Below are positions 26,570 to 34,302 of a DNA stretch of 64,000 nucleotides, piece after piece. This stretch comes from Methanosarcina thermophila TM-1 (GTDB lineage: Archaea > Halobacteriota > Methanosarcinia > Methanosarcinales > Methanosarcinaceae). The translations under genes were made by a program, and so were the position numbers. The stretch is taken from NCBI RefSeq assembly GCF_000969885.1, contig NZ_CP009501.1, positions 3,045,877 through 3,109,876 of the forward strand. The letters are read 5' to 3'. A model generated the notes under the pieces. That model ran no database searches. It was not told the origin of the DNA and worked only from the letters and a program-made list of their open reading frames with translations. Each line of letters opens with the position of its first letter. Positions within the stretch are counted from its first letter, which is position 1.

Positions 26570-27167
26570 TTAATCCATTGAGGTGTGCTTCAGGCTCATA
26601 ACCGTGTCGATCTGGGCAGGTATAGTGCTTGACACAGGTATGACTTCACCTGTCTCTGGTTTAATCTCAAGCCTGAATTCACTGTTAACCACATCCCCTG
26701 CTTCCGTGCTCTGCAATGTTGAATTGGCTGGTGCAGTAATGTTGATCTCTACTTTTTCATATTGCTCCAGCAGATCATCTCCATCATTCTCCCTATAAAC
26801 TCTTGGTCCAGTTTGTACTTGCTACATAAGTGACACGGTCTAAATAGGATATTATCATCAGTCCTTGACTGCTATCTACTCCTACATTTACCGGTGGCTG
26901 GTCTTTTGCGAGTTGAAGCGTAAGGATAATATTGTTTACTTTACTGTCGCTTGCTTTTGCTATCACGCTCCCCGCAAGTTCAATGGATGGACCTGATCGT
27001 TCTACAACCTCATTAGATGTAACTCTTTCAAAAGTAGAGTGTTCTGCCCCGATAATCACATAAGAGAACGCTGCTGCAATCACTAAAAAAGCAGTCATTA
27101 CTATTGCAGATTCAAGTGCAGTGAAGGCTATTTCCCCTTTCTTAAAAATACTGGAAATTCCTTTCAT
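26570..27167 (-). pseudogene. flaB: Archaellin (flagellin) gene broken by a +1 frameshift
   Basis: Archaellins form the archaeal motility filament. The first frame (27167-26793) gives a class III signal peptide (MKGISSIFKKGE, then IAFTALESAIVMTAFLVIAA) and the N-terminal half, ending early after TNWTKSL. From about 26803 another frame continues to TAA at 26570 with VYRENDGDDLLEQYEKVEI and an archaellin-like C-terminus (LQSTEAGDVVNSEFRLEIKP). Joined, they give about 199 residues, a normal archaellin length. The shift lies in accaagagttt (about 26800-26808). No other archaellum gene is adjacent. Sequencing error or a recoding site cannot be excluded. Confidence 0.85.
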
Positions 27168-27691
27168 TCCATCTTACTCCTTTTTTCCTCTGAATGAAAG
27201 CATTATAAAACGTGAAGGTTATGACACCATGATTCTCCTCTATTGCCTCCAGATAGAAATTTGCTACAGGAAATAATGCGCAGAGGCTAATTTGCATGGT
27301 ATCTATCGGGTTTTGTATTGGTTACTCACTTTGCGTGGGCTTCATCAGCCCCTCACATAATAATAATTTTTAGAAAGAAAACATCTTTAAATTTATTAAC
27401 TTTTCCTGCTAAACCTTTAGCTTATTGCATTAACATTTTAAAAACTTATAAATGCTCTATAAGTAAAATAACAAACAGAAAATTTTAAAACCTATATCGT
27501 TATTTTTGGAAGAATTAAATGTATTTTTACCGAATAAGCCTTGTAATGAGCCCCATTCTGAAATGAAAGAATTAGATAGCGGTTCTGTTTATACTGGCAG
27601 CTCTGAACTTAACGTCTTCTGCGTAAAGCTGGAATCCCAGCAGTGTTATAAATAATAATAGAAAATAAATAAAAATAGAAAAGAAAAAAAT
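27168..27691. other. AT-rich intergenic region between archaellin and 2-oxoacid oxidoreductase
   Basis: No gene is seen. The region next to 27168 is the promoter side of the archaellin gene; the region near 27640-27691 (aataataatagaaaataaataaaaatag) lies downstream of the oxidoreductase and would be its terminator tract. Confidence 0.5.
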
Positions 27692-28543
27692 TTAATAAAA
27701 TCTCTCAATCTCGCGCTTTGCTTCTTCAAGGGAAAATTTCTGTCTTACAAGGGGCTTTTCCTGAATTGCCGGCACTCTATCCTCAAAGACGTCTCTCTTG
27801 CATTTGTAAAAAATCCCATTAGGTATCTTATCTCCCCACTCCAGAGCCTTTTCGAATGCTTTAATACGGTCCGAAGGGTCATAGTCGTCTCCTAGCCTGT
27901 AAATTCTATCCCGGTACCACTTGAAGGTATTTATCTTGTTAAAGGTAACACAGGGTTGAAGAATGTCAAGAAGAGCAAAGCCCCTGTGTGTTATTGCAGC
28001 TTTCATAAGTTCTTTAAGAAATTCCTGATCTCCTGCAAAACCCCTGGCTACAAAACTGCAGTTTTGAGAAATTGCTATGGCTAGCGGATTCATCGGCTCT
28101 TGGAGTACGCCGTAAGGCTGAATTGTTGTGTATGTTCCCTCGGCTGTAGTGGGAGATGCCTGCCCCTTGGTCAGTCCATATACCTGGTTATTATGCACGA
28201 ACAGCGAAATATTCGGGTTCCGTCGAATTGCATGAAGAAAATGGTTTCCTCCCTCCCCATAACAATCGCCATCTCCAGCAACTGCAATCACGTGAAGGGA
28301 ATGGTTGGCAAGTTTTGCAGCAGTAGCTACAGGCAGGGTTCTTCCATGCAGCCCGTTGAATGTATGACATTTAATATAATGGGGCAGTTTTCCAGCCTGC
28401 CCTATCCCCGAAACGACAAGGACCTGACAGGGCTCAATTCCAAGTTCTACAAGTGCATGTTTGATAGTCGAAAGAATTTGAAAATTCCCACATCCGGGGC
28501 ACCAGGCTGGAACCTGACCTTCATAATCTTCAAAGGTAGGCAT
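27692..28543 (-). CDS. korB: 2-oxoacid:ferredoxin oxidoreductase beta subunit
   Basis: The beta subunit binds thiamine pyrophosphate and an Fe-S cluster, and with the alpha subunit converts a 2-oxoacid plus CoA to acyl-CoA and reduced ferredoxin. The N-terminus has CPGCGNFQ; the TPP motif is GDGDCYGEGGNHF followed by NPNISLFVHNNQVYGLTKGQ, the usual KorB/OrB form. Length 283 is typical. Its start overlaps the upstream alpha-subunit gene by 14 bases, so translation is coupled. The sequence looks more like 2-oxoglutarate or generic 2-oxoacid enzymes than pyruvate ones; substrate is unproven. Confidence 0.9.
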   Translation of the reverse strand: MPTFEDYEGQVPAWCPGCGNFQILSTIKHALVELGIEPCQVLVVSGIGQAGKLPHYIKCHTFNGLHGRTLPVATAAKLANHSLHVIAVAGDGDCYGEGGNHFLHAIRRNPNISLFVHNNQVYGLTKGQASPTTAEGTYTTIQPYGVLQEPMNPLAIAISQNCSFVARGFAGDQEFLKELMKAAITHRGFALLDILQPCVTFNKINTFKWYRDRIYRLGDDYDPSDRIKAFEKALEWGDKIPNGIFYKCKRDVFEDRVPAIQEKPLVRQKFSLEEAKREIERFY

Positions 28544-30269
28544 GCAACTCCTCCTTCAGGTTTTCAATTGTAAAAGGTCTCCCGTCGTATTTACTGATCT
28601 GATGGGAGAATTCAAATCCGGTTTCTGCCCTTATAAGTTTTGCAAACTGCCCGGTGGCGTTGTTTTCTATGCAAATTGTAAGGTCTGCGTTCTTAAGAAG
28701 TTCAATATAATCGAACCTATCCAGCTTGGGAAGAGGGAAGATCTGGCTGAAGTGCAGCATTGCAGCTTTCTTTTCCTTGGGAATGGTATCAACTACCTCT
28801 TTTATCACTCCGTAGGTAGATCCGTGTCCTACAAGCACTATTTTTGGGGAGGGATCTCCATATAAAAGAGGAGCTTCGATTTCATCTTTTATAAGCGGCA
28901 GTTTATTCAGAAGCCTTTTCTGAACCATTTTAATGCGGGTCTCGGAATCCTCTATAATGTGTCCTTCCTCATCATGCTCATCACTATCTGCCACGACAAG
29001 GTGCTTTCCTGCTTCTCCGGGAACCGCAAGCAGGGAAATTCCTGTACTGGAATACTTGTAGCGTTCATACTTCTTAACGCCTTTAAGATCCTCTTCCCTC
29101 ATCCGGTAATCGTTATAGATCAGCTTTTCTGAATCTAGGCTATCAAAGGTCCATTCGGATTCTGCAAGATACTGATCAGACTGGATGAACACAGGGATCT
29201 GGTACTTTTCAGCAAGTTCAAAAGCCCTATTAGTCAGGTAAAGAGCCTGTTTAGGAGTTCCTGGTTCAAAAATCACTCTTGGAAATTCCCCATGACCTGC
29301 GTGAAGAACAAAAAGCAAATCTCCCTGCTCGGTGCGTGTGGGAAGACCCGTAGCCGGTCCAGGGCGCTGCATTTCCGCAATCACAAGAGGAGTTTCGGTC
29401 ATTCCTGCAAGGGCAAGACCCTCTACCATGAGAGCGAATCCTCCTCCGGACGTCCCGGTCATAGCCCTTACACCTGCAAAAGAAGCCCCTATTGCCATAT
29501 TAATAGCTGCAATTTCGTCTTCAGCCTGCTCAACAACAAGATTATACTCCTCTGCTCTGGAAGCCAGGTACTCCATAATTCCTGTTGAAGGTGACATAGG
29601 ATACGCTGAGTAGAACTTGCATCCTGACATAATTGCTCCAATTGCGATTGCCTGCAGTCCGGTTATAAGCATGAGCCTTTTGTTTTCAGGCTCACGGATT
29701 CCGAAAGCTTCACATCTGGGGCAGTTTGTAAGAGCATATTTGTATCCTGCCTCTGCGCAGGCTATATTATTCTGGACTACTTCTTCTCCTTTTCTGCTGA
29801 AAGTTTCTCTCAGGATCTGTTTAAGTGCCTCCAGCCCCAGATCAAGCAGCCCAAGAACTGCCCCGGTTGCTACGGTATTTGCCATAACACTTTGTTTTCC
29901 GACATCCAGTGCTATCTTTCGGAAAGGAATATCTATGAATTCCGGCTCTTCAAACTTCTTTTTAGCAATTTCGGAGTCATAGAGAATAAATCCTCCGTCT
30001 TTCACACTCTTTCTGTGAATCTCAATAGTGTTCAGGTCAAGAGCGAGAAGAATGTCAAGTATCTCTCTGGAAGCTGATATTTCATGGTCGGAAAATCGGA
30101 TCTGGTAAAAATTATGCCCCCCTCGTATCCTGGACATGTAGTCCTGGTGTGAAAACACATGGTATCCTATTCGCGAGAAGACCTTTGCAAGAGCTCCTCC
30201 TATTGTCTGTAGCCCCTGTCCGGCTTCTCCTCCTATCCGAAGCGTATATTCCAGAAACTTAACCCCCAA
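28530..30269 (-). CDS. korA: 2-oxoacid:ferredoxin oxidoreductase, fused gamma-alpha subunit
   Basis: Residues 1 to about 185 form a gamma-type domain (LRIGGEAGQGLQTIGGALAK, YMSRIRGGHNFYQI). Residues from about 200 form the alpha subunit (YPMSPSTGIMEYLA, AINMAIGASFAGVRAMTGTS, then TRTEQGDLLFVLHAGHGEFP). At 579 residues the fusion matches archaeal KorA-type proteins. The separate delta ferredoxin subunit of other enzymes of this class is absent on either side. The start is TTG 30269 (GVKFLEYTLRIGG); a ribosome binding site is not evident. It is the first gene of a two-gene operon with korB. Confidence 0.92.
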   Translation of the reverse strand: MGVKFLEYTLRIGGEAGQGLQTIGGALAKVFSRIGYHVFSHQDYMSRIRGGHNFYQIRFSDHEISASREILDILLALDLNTIEIHRKSVKDGGFILYDSEIAKKKFEEPEFIDIPFRKIALDVGKQSVMANTVATGAVLGLLDLGLEALKQILRETFSRKGEEVVQNNIACAEAGYKYALTNCPRCEAFGIREPENKRLMLITGLQAIAIGAIMSGCKFYSAYPMSPSTGIMEYLASRAEEYNLVVEQAEDEIAAINMAIGASFAGVRAMTGTSGGGFALMVEGLALAGMTETPLVIAEMQRPGPATGLPTRTEQGDLLFVLHAGHGEFPRVIFEPGTPKQALYLTNRAFELAEKYQIPVFIQSDQYLAESEWTFDSLDSEKLIYNDYRMREEDLKGVKKYERYKYSSTGISLLAVPGEAGKHLVVADSDEHDEEGHIIEDSETRIKMVQKRLLNKLPLIKDEIEAPLLYGDPSPKIVLVGHGSTYGVIKEVVDTIPKEKKAAMLHFSQIFPLPKLDRFDYIELLKNADLTICIENNATGQFAKLIRAETGFEFSHQISKYDGRPFTIENLKEELHAYL

Positions 30270-30920
30270 TCTGTTTCTTAATTTTTGATTTATCTCAGTT
30301 TTTCTGGCTTGCTCAGTTTAACGTCACTTTTGCCTTGTAAGTTTTAATTGTGTGAGTCCTGATCTCATGCCTTAGCTGTGCGAATTTAATTATACGAACA
30401 TTGTTGTATGAGCAACAGCAAAATAGAGATTTTTATCGGCTAATTTTTTCCTTTCTCTGCTGTCACTTACCTTATTAGCCTTCCCCTCTTTTGAGCTCCT
30501 CGAGAAAAATATTATTATTAAACCTTAAATAATCTTGCTTCTTCTCGTTGTTTGGAAAACTCGTGAGGGAAATACATTATAAAGTTGGGTTAAAAATATT
30601 ATTAAAACAAGGGCAACTCCGAGTATCAATATCTCCTCCTGCAGCGCATATTATTAAAAACAAAGCAGTGAAGTTATTGCACAGACCAGGAGATCTACAA
30701 GATTGCTCATGCCGCCTCCAAATTAAATTCAAAAAACCGTATTTTAATAAACATTTCTAATTTCTTTAACAGTTATATAAAAAATCTTAAAATATAACTT
30801 TCCCTCATCAGGCGAAATCCAGCTTTTACTAACAAACTCTCAGATCGTAATTTCCCAAGAAGATCTGCACAAGCCCTCTTTGAAAGGGCTTGTTAGCGCC
30901 GTTGATCACACTGTTATGTC
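30270..30920. other. Intergenic region upstream of the korA-korB operon and downstream of hmgA
   Basis: No gene is supported. The part near 30300-30450 is the korA promoter side. A hairpin gcacaagccctctttgaaag/ggcttgt at 30867-30893 belongs to the repeat family listed next. Confidence 0.5.
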
Positions 30921-30978
30921 GTTTTCGCTCAAGCCTTTTTTCAAAAGGCTTGTGATCAAACTTTTTTCTAAAAAGTTT
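30921..30978 (+). repeat. Dispersed palindromic repeat, copy A
   Basis: A 58-bp sequence identical to copy B at 32726-32783. It contains two hairpins: caagccttttttcaaaaggcttg, and aaacttttttctaaaaagttt. It ends three bases before the hmgA stop codon (TTA at 30982 on the + strand), so hmgA mRNA folds into both hairpins right after its stop. Confidence 0.9.
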
Positions 30979-30981
30979 GCG

Positions 30982-32238
30982 TTAGAACTTTCCACGGCCG
31001 AGCTGGGCGTGAGCACGTGCAAGATGTCCTGCAGCCTGGGCTCCAATAAGAGAAATTTCTCCTGCAAGCACGGCGGCAGCTACGATTTCAGCAAACTTTT
31101 TGGAGTTTATCCCGGGAACATCCCCTGCACCTGAAACACCGAGAAGGTTCAGGCAATCTCTCTGGGTTCCAAGCCCGGTGCCTCCCCCAACAGTCCCCAC
31201 AAGCAGGGCAGGCAGAGTAACAGTACAGTGAATCTCTTCATATTTTGTAAGCTCCATGCTCGTAATGGCAGTGCTCCCTTCAACAACATGAGCTGCATCC
31301 TGTCCGCAGGCCAGGTAAATCGCAGCAATGATATTTGCAGCATGGGCATTGAAGCCAAGTGCTCCTGCTCTTGCTGAGCCAAGAAGGTTTTTGCTGTAGT
31401 TTACCTCAAACATGGATTCAGGCGTACATTTGAGAACTTCTTTGACAATCTCTTTTGGAATTGTGACCTCGGCTACAACCGTTTTTCCTCTTCCAAGAAT
31501 TGCGCTTATTGAAGCGGGTTTTTTGTCAGTACACATATTTCCTGAGAGGGTAACCGGATGTGCGCCGAATTCATCTTCTATCAGGTGCATGATTGCATCC
31601 GTAGCTATAGTCACCATGTTCATACCCATGGCATCTTTTGTATCGTACGAGAATCTGAGATATACGTATGTGCCTGTTATGAAAGGTTTTACAGAGATCA
31701 GTTTTCCAAAACGGGTTGTTTTTTCGGCAACTTCTTTCATCTGTTCAAAAATCTCAGGGCATTTTACCCATTCATAAAATTTCTTGGCTCTTTCAAGGCT
31801 ATCAAGCTTAAAAACAGGAGCTCTTGTCATTTCATCTTCAAAAATCCTGACGTTTGCCCCTCCTGATTTTGTGATGACCGAGCATCCGCGGTTTACGCTG
31901 GCGACAAGGGCTCCTTCGGTTGTAGCAAGCGGGATATAATATTCGGAGTTAGCATATTCACCATTTACTTTCAGAAGCCCAGCAACTCCTAGTGGAATCT
32001 GAACTGCCCCTATCATGTTTTCTATATTCTTTTTCGATATAGCCTCTACATCAAGGGAAAAATTCTGTATATGTTCGAACTCTAGCTTCGCAAACTCCTG
32101 TATTGCAAGCCGTCTAATTTTTACTGCCGTTAACGGGTCTGCGACCTCCTCAATCTTACGAAGCGCCACATCTCCATCCAGAACCTTTTGTAAGAGAATT
32201 TTCTCTTCCTCGCTCAGTTCATAATCCTGCAAAAACAC
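30982..32238 (-). CDS. hmgA: Class I HMG-CoA reductase
   Basis: The enzyme reduces HMG-CoA to mevalonate with NADPH, the committed step toward archaeal isoprenoid lipids. Class I signatures are ENMIGAVQIPLGVAG, TTEGALVAS (catalytic Glu108), DAMGMNMVTIATDA, GQDAAHVVEGS, GTVGGGTGLGTQ and the C-terminal ARAHAQLGR with catalytic His410. The length of 418 residues is typical of archaeal enzymes, with no membrane domain. The start is GTG 32238, five bases after AGGTGG. The stop lies against repeat copy A, which forms the whole 3' untranslated region. Confidence 0.97.
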   Translation of the reverse strand: MFLQDYELSEEEKILLQKVLDGDVALRKIEEVADPLTAVKIRRLAIQEFAKLEFEHIQNFSLDVEAISKKNIENMIGAVQIPLGVAGLLKVNGEYANSEYYIPLATTEGALVASVNRGCSVITKSGGANVRIFEDEMTRAPVFKLDSLERAKKFYEWVKCPEIFEQMKEVAEKTTRFGKLISVKPFITGTYVYLRFSYDTKDAMGMNMVTIATDAIMHLIEDEFGAHPVTLSGNMCTDKKPASISAILGRGKTVVAEVTIPKEIVKEVLKCTPESMFEVNYSKNLLGSARAGALGFNAHAANIIAAIYLACGQDAAHVVEGSTAITSMELTKYEEIHCTVTLPALLVGTVGGGTGLGTQRDCLNLLGVSGAGDVPGINSKKFAEIVAAAVLAGEISLIGAQAAGHLARAHAQLGRGKF

Positions 32239-33122
32239 AAAACCACCTGCTTAACCTATTTTCTTCCCTAACTTTAAAATTAATTAACTGAATAGCTAAA
32301 ACATTCATATTAATTTAGTATTCTGAAATCACATATTTTATGTTAAAACTATTTTCTCCTGATTATGTGCACATTAATTATAATTCGCAAACGTTACCAG
32401 TTTGATCATAGATGCTGCCCTGTTTAATCACAAACACTCGCTGGTTTGAGCCGCGTTTTTATATTTTTATTCTAATTATGTGCATATTGACATATAACTC
32501 ATTCCTTAATGTGATTTTTTCTGCTATGACCAACCTGTTTAACTAATCTATACCAAAGATTAAAGGTTCTGTCGATACAGGTTAAAATTAAAAAATAGTA
32601 TGAAACTTCTCTCAAAACTCGAGATATAACAAAAATTTTTATTGCCAGTTACAGCCCATTGAACCGCAACCGTTGCGCCGGTTTATCATCAAGAGTTGCA
32701 CTGCTTGACTACGCCGTTGCTCGGGGTTTTCGCTCAAGCCTTTTTTCAAAAGGCTTGTGATCAAACTTTTTTCTAAAAAGTTTTCAGTTAAGCACTTTTT
32801 ACGCTCTTTTTTGAAAAAAATTTGTATTTCAAATTCAAGAAACAGTTAGGATTTAAAATGGCTGAAATGTATTGAGGTAGAAATATTGAAGTAGAAATGT
32901 ATTGAGGTGTAGCTTAAAGATCTACAGGCAGGTCACAGGCAGGTCATTATTGGCAGGTGTTCCCTGGCTCAAGCGCCTGTTTGGCAGGGTATAATCAGCT
33001 AGGCAGGGTACAGCTAGATTGAAGAAAACCTTACTTAAGAAAGAGCTAGAGTAAAACATATCCAATTACTTAAAGTCTTTATTTCTTAAATGCCTAGTTT
33101 AATCTTTAGAAGTTTCTCAGGC
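32239..33122. other. Intergenic region upstream of hmgA, containing repeat copy B
   Basis: No gene is seen in this 884-base stretch. The part near hmgA is AT-rich promoter sequence. A second part holds repeat copy B, and around 32920-32965 a direct repeat (caggcaggtca) occurs twice. Confidence 0.6.
32655..32783 (+). repeat. Dispersed palindromic repeat, copy B with extended flank
   Basis: Positions 32726-32783 are identical to copy A. The upstream flank (aaccgttgcgccggtttat, then acgccgttgctcgggg) is absent from copy A, but is shared in inverted orientation with copy C at 60582-60647. The copies therefore belong to one family of modular non-coding elements. Confidence 0.88.
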
Positions 33123-33491
33123 TCAGAAACTGATAATCAGCTGGTTTTCTTCGGTATATGTCAACAGGAGCTCAGCTACATCTTTTGAGCAGATGAACTC
33201 GATTCCAGGAATTAACTCTTCTTTCTTAAGCCCGATCATGTCCGAGGCAAGCTGGCAGCATCGGAACTCTACTCCCATGTCAATGCATTCCTGAACAGAA
33301 ACATCATATTTGGGTGATCCTCTTGTTTTGTCTTTCTTTGCAAGCAACACTCCCATAGGTCCCCATAGGATAACAAGTACGTCAAGCCCCTTACTCCGAT
33401 AATACTTCGCAAATTTAAGAGTTTCCTGTGGGCTGGTGCTCTCGTAAACCATGTTTTTGAGCAGCAGTAGTACCTTTTCGACTTTTGTCAT
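33123..33491 (-). CDS. DsrE/DsrF-like protein
   Basis: A 122-residue protein with the DsrE-like pattern: VLLLLKNMVYESTSPQETLK, an alternating Rossmann-like core with DVLVILWGPMGVLLAKKD, then ECIDMGVEFRCCQLASDMIG and a C-terminal strand. DsrE-type proteins carry or handle sulfur in some bacteria; archaeal ones are uncharacterised. It has cysteines Cys78-Cys79 (RCCQL) and one near the end (FICSKD), which could bear sulfur. It stands alone with long AT-rich spacers on both sides, so context gives no clue. Confidence 0.8.
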   Translation of the reverse strand: MTKVEKVLLLLKNMVYESTSPQETLKFAKYYRSKGLDVLVILWGPMGVLLAKKDKTRGSPKYDVSVQECIDMGVEFRCCQLASDMIGLKKEELIPGIEFICSKDVAELLLTYTEENQLIISF

Positions 33492-33983
33492 AAGAACTCC
33501 AGATCTGAATAATACATTTCTGAAACAGATTACCTAGATGTATATAAAGTTTCACATTGAAAAAGCGAGTCAATATTTTTTCACATTATTTAAATAATTT
33601 TGTTTATCTATAAGGCATTCTGTGAAGTCTGGATACTTACATCTGGTCAACTGATTCAATCGCAATGTAAAATTAGACAATTGTTTTATCACCTCACAGT
33701 TATCCTGAACTTTTTGACGCCAAAAATTTTTTAAAGTTGGAGGCTAATTCTAAATGATTCGTATTGGAAATTTCTACTTTGCAAGAGTCCTCAATCTAAG
33801 CTGGGCAATTTATATATTTTCCTTCTTATTGTATTTTCCTTCGTATTGTAAACTGAAAATCTATTTTTGCCGTCATTGAAATATAAAAATTCCGGTATAA
33901 TGAGAAACTATTTCAGGAAAATAGGTTTTACAGTTCGCAGATTAAAGTCGGAACTTGAGTTTACATATAAACATTAACGTGAA
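33492..33983. other. AT-rich intergenic region upstream of the DsrE-like gene
   Basis: No gene is seen. The stretch ends at the TATA box of the hairpin-flanked element listed next. AT-rich promoter-like sequence (agatgtatataaagtttc near 33536-33553) serves the DsrE-like gene. Confidence 0.55.
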
Positions 33984-33992
33984 TTTATATAA
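33984..33992 (+). promoter_or_regulatory. TATA box in front of the hairpin-flanked element
   Basis: tttatataa is a good archaeal box A. About 26 bases on, transcription would begin in or near the first hairpin of the element at 34003, reading through it on the + strand. Confidence 0.5.
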
Positions 33993-34002
33993 GAGCGTAA
34001 AA

Positions 34003-34195
34003 CTCCTGAGTCTTTATCTCAGGGGTTAAACAGGTCTTGAATAAATGCACTGTAACAGGTTCGTTTTCATGTAAAGCCGATACAAACGAATGGACAACTC
34101 AGTAGGATAGGAACTGCCCGATTCGAGCCTATTTGATATGCCAAAAGGTCATCTGTGAACCAGGAAGCTGCTAAATAAGTTTAGCAGTAGTTCAC
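34003..34195 (+). mobile_element. Non-coding element with hairpin near each end, IS200/IS605-like (candidate reRNA/omega-RNA gene)
   Basis: The left hairpin is ctcctgag-tctttat-ctcagggg (34003-34025). The right end is gaagctgctaaa-taag-tttagcag-tagttcac, with hairpin 34168-34187 followed by the tagttcac tail at 34188-34195. A subterminal hairpin next to a conserved ...TTCAC-type tail is how many archaeal IS200/IS605 and IS1341 elements end, and TnpB guide RNAs derive from that end. A third stem, ttcgttt/aaacgaa (about 34059-34090), lies between. No tnpA or tnpB is present. It may be a non-autonomous derivative, a remnant, or a domesticated RNA gene. Homology was not checked. Confidence 0.5.
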
Positions 34196-34302
34196 GAGTC
34201 TAATCTTAAGATGTCCCGTTTTGAGATGTTCGTAAAAACCGCAAAAATAAGCTTAATTTGAGCAATAAAGGATATTTTTTATGAAAAAAGGTAAGCAGAA
34301 GC

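Noticed and set aside
30548-30760. 70-residue frame in the korA-hmgA spacer
   Set aside because: No ribosome binding site, no domain, and composition typical of AT-rich noise.
32905-32965. CRISPR-like repeats (caggcaggtca)
   Set aside because: Only two short direct repeats with no regular spacer.
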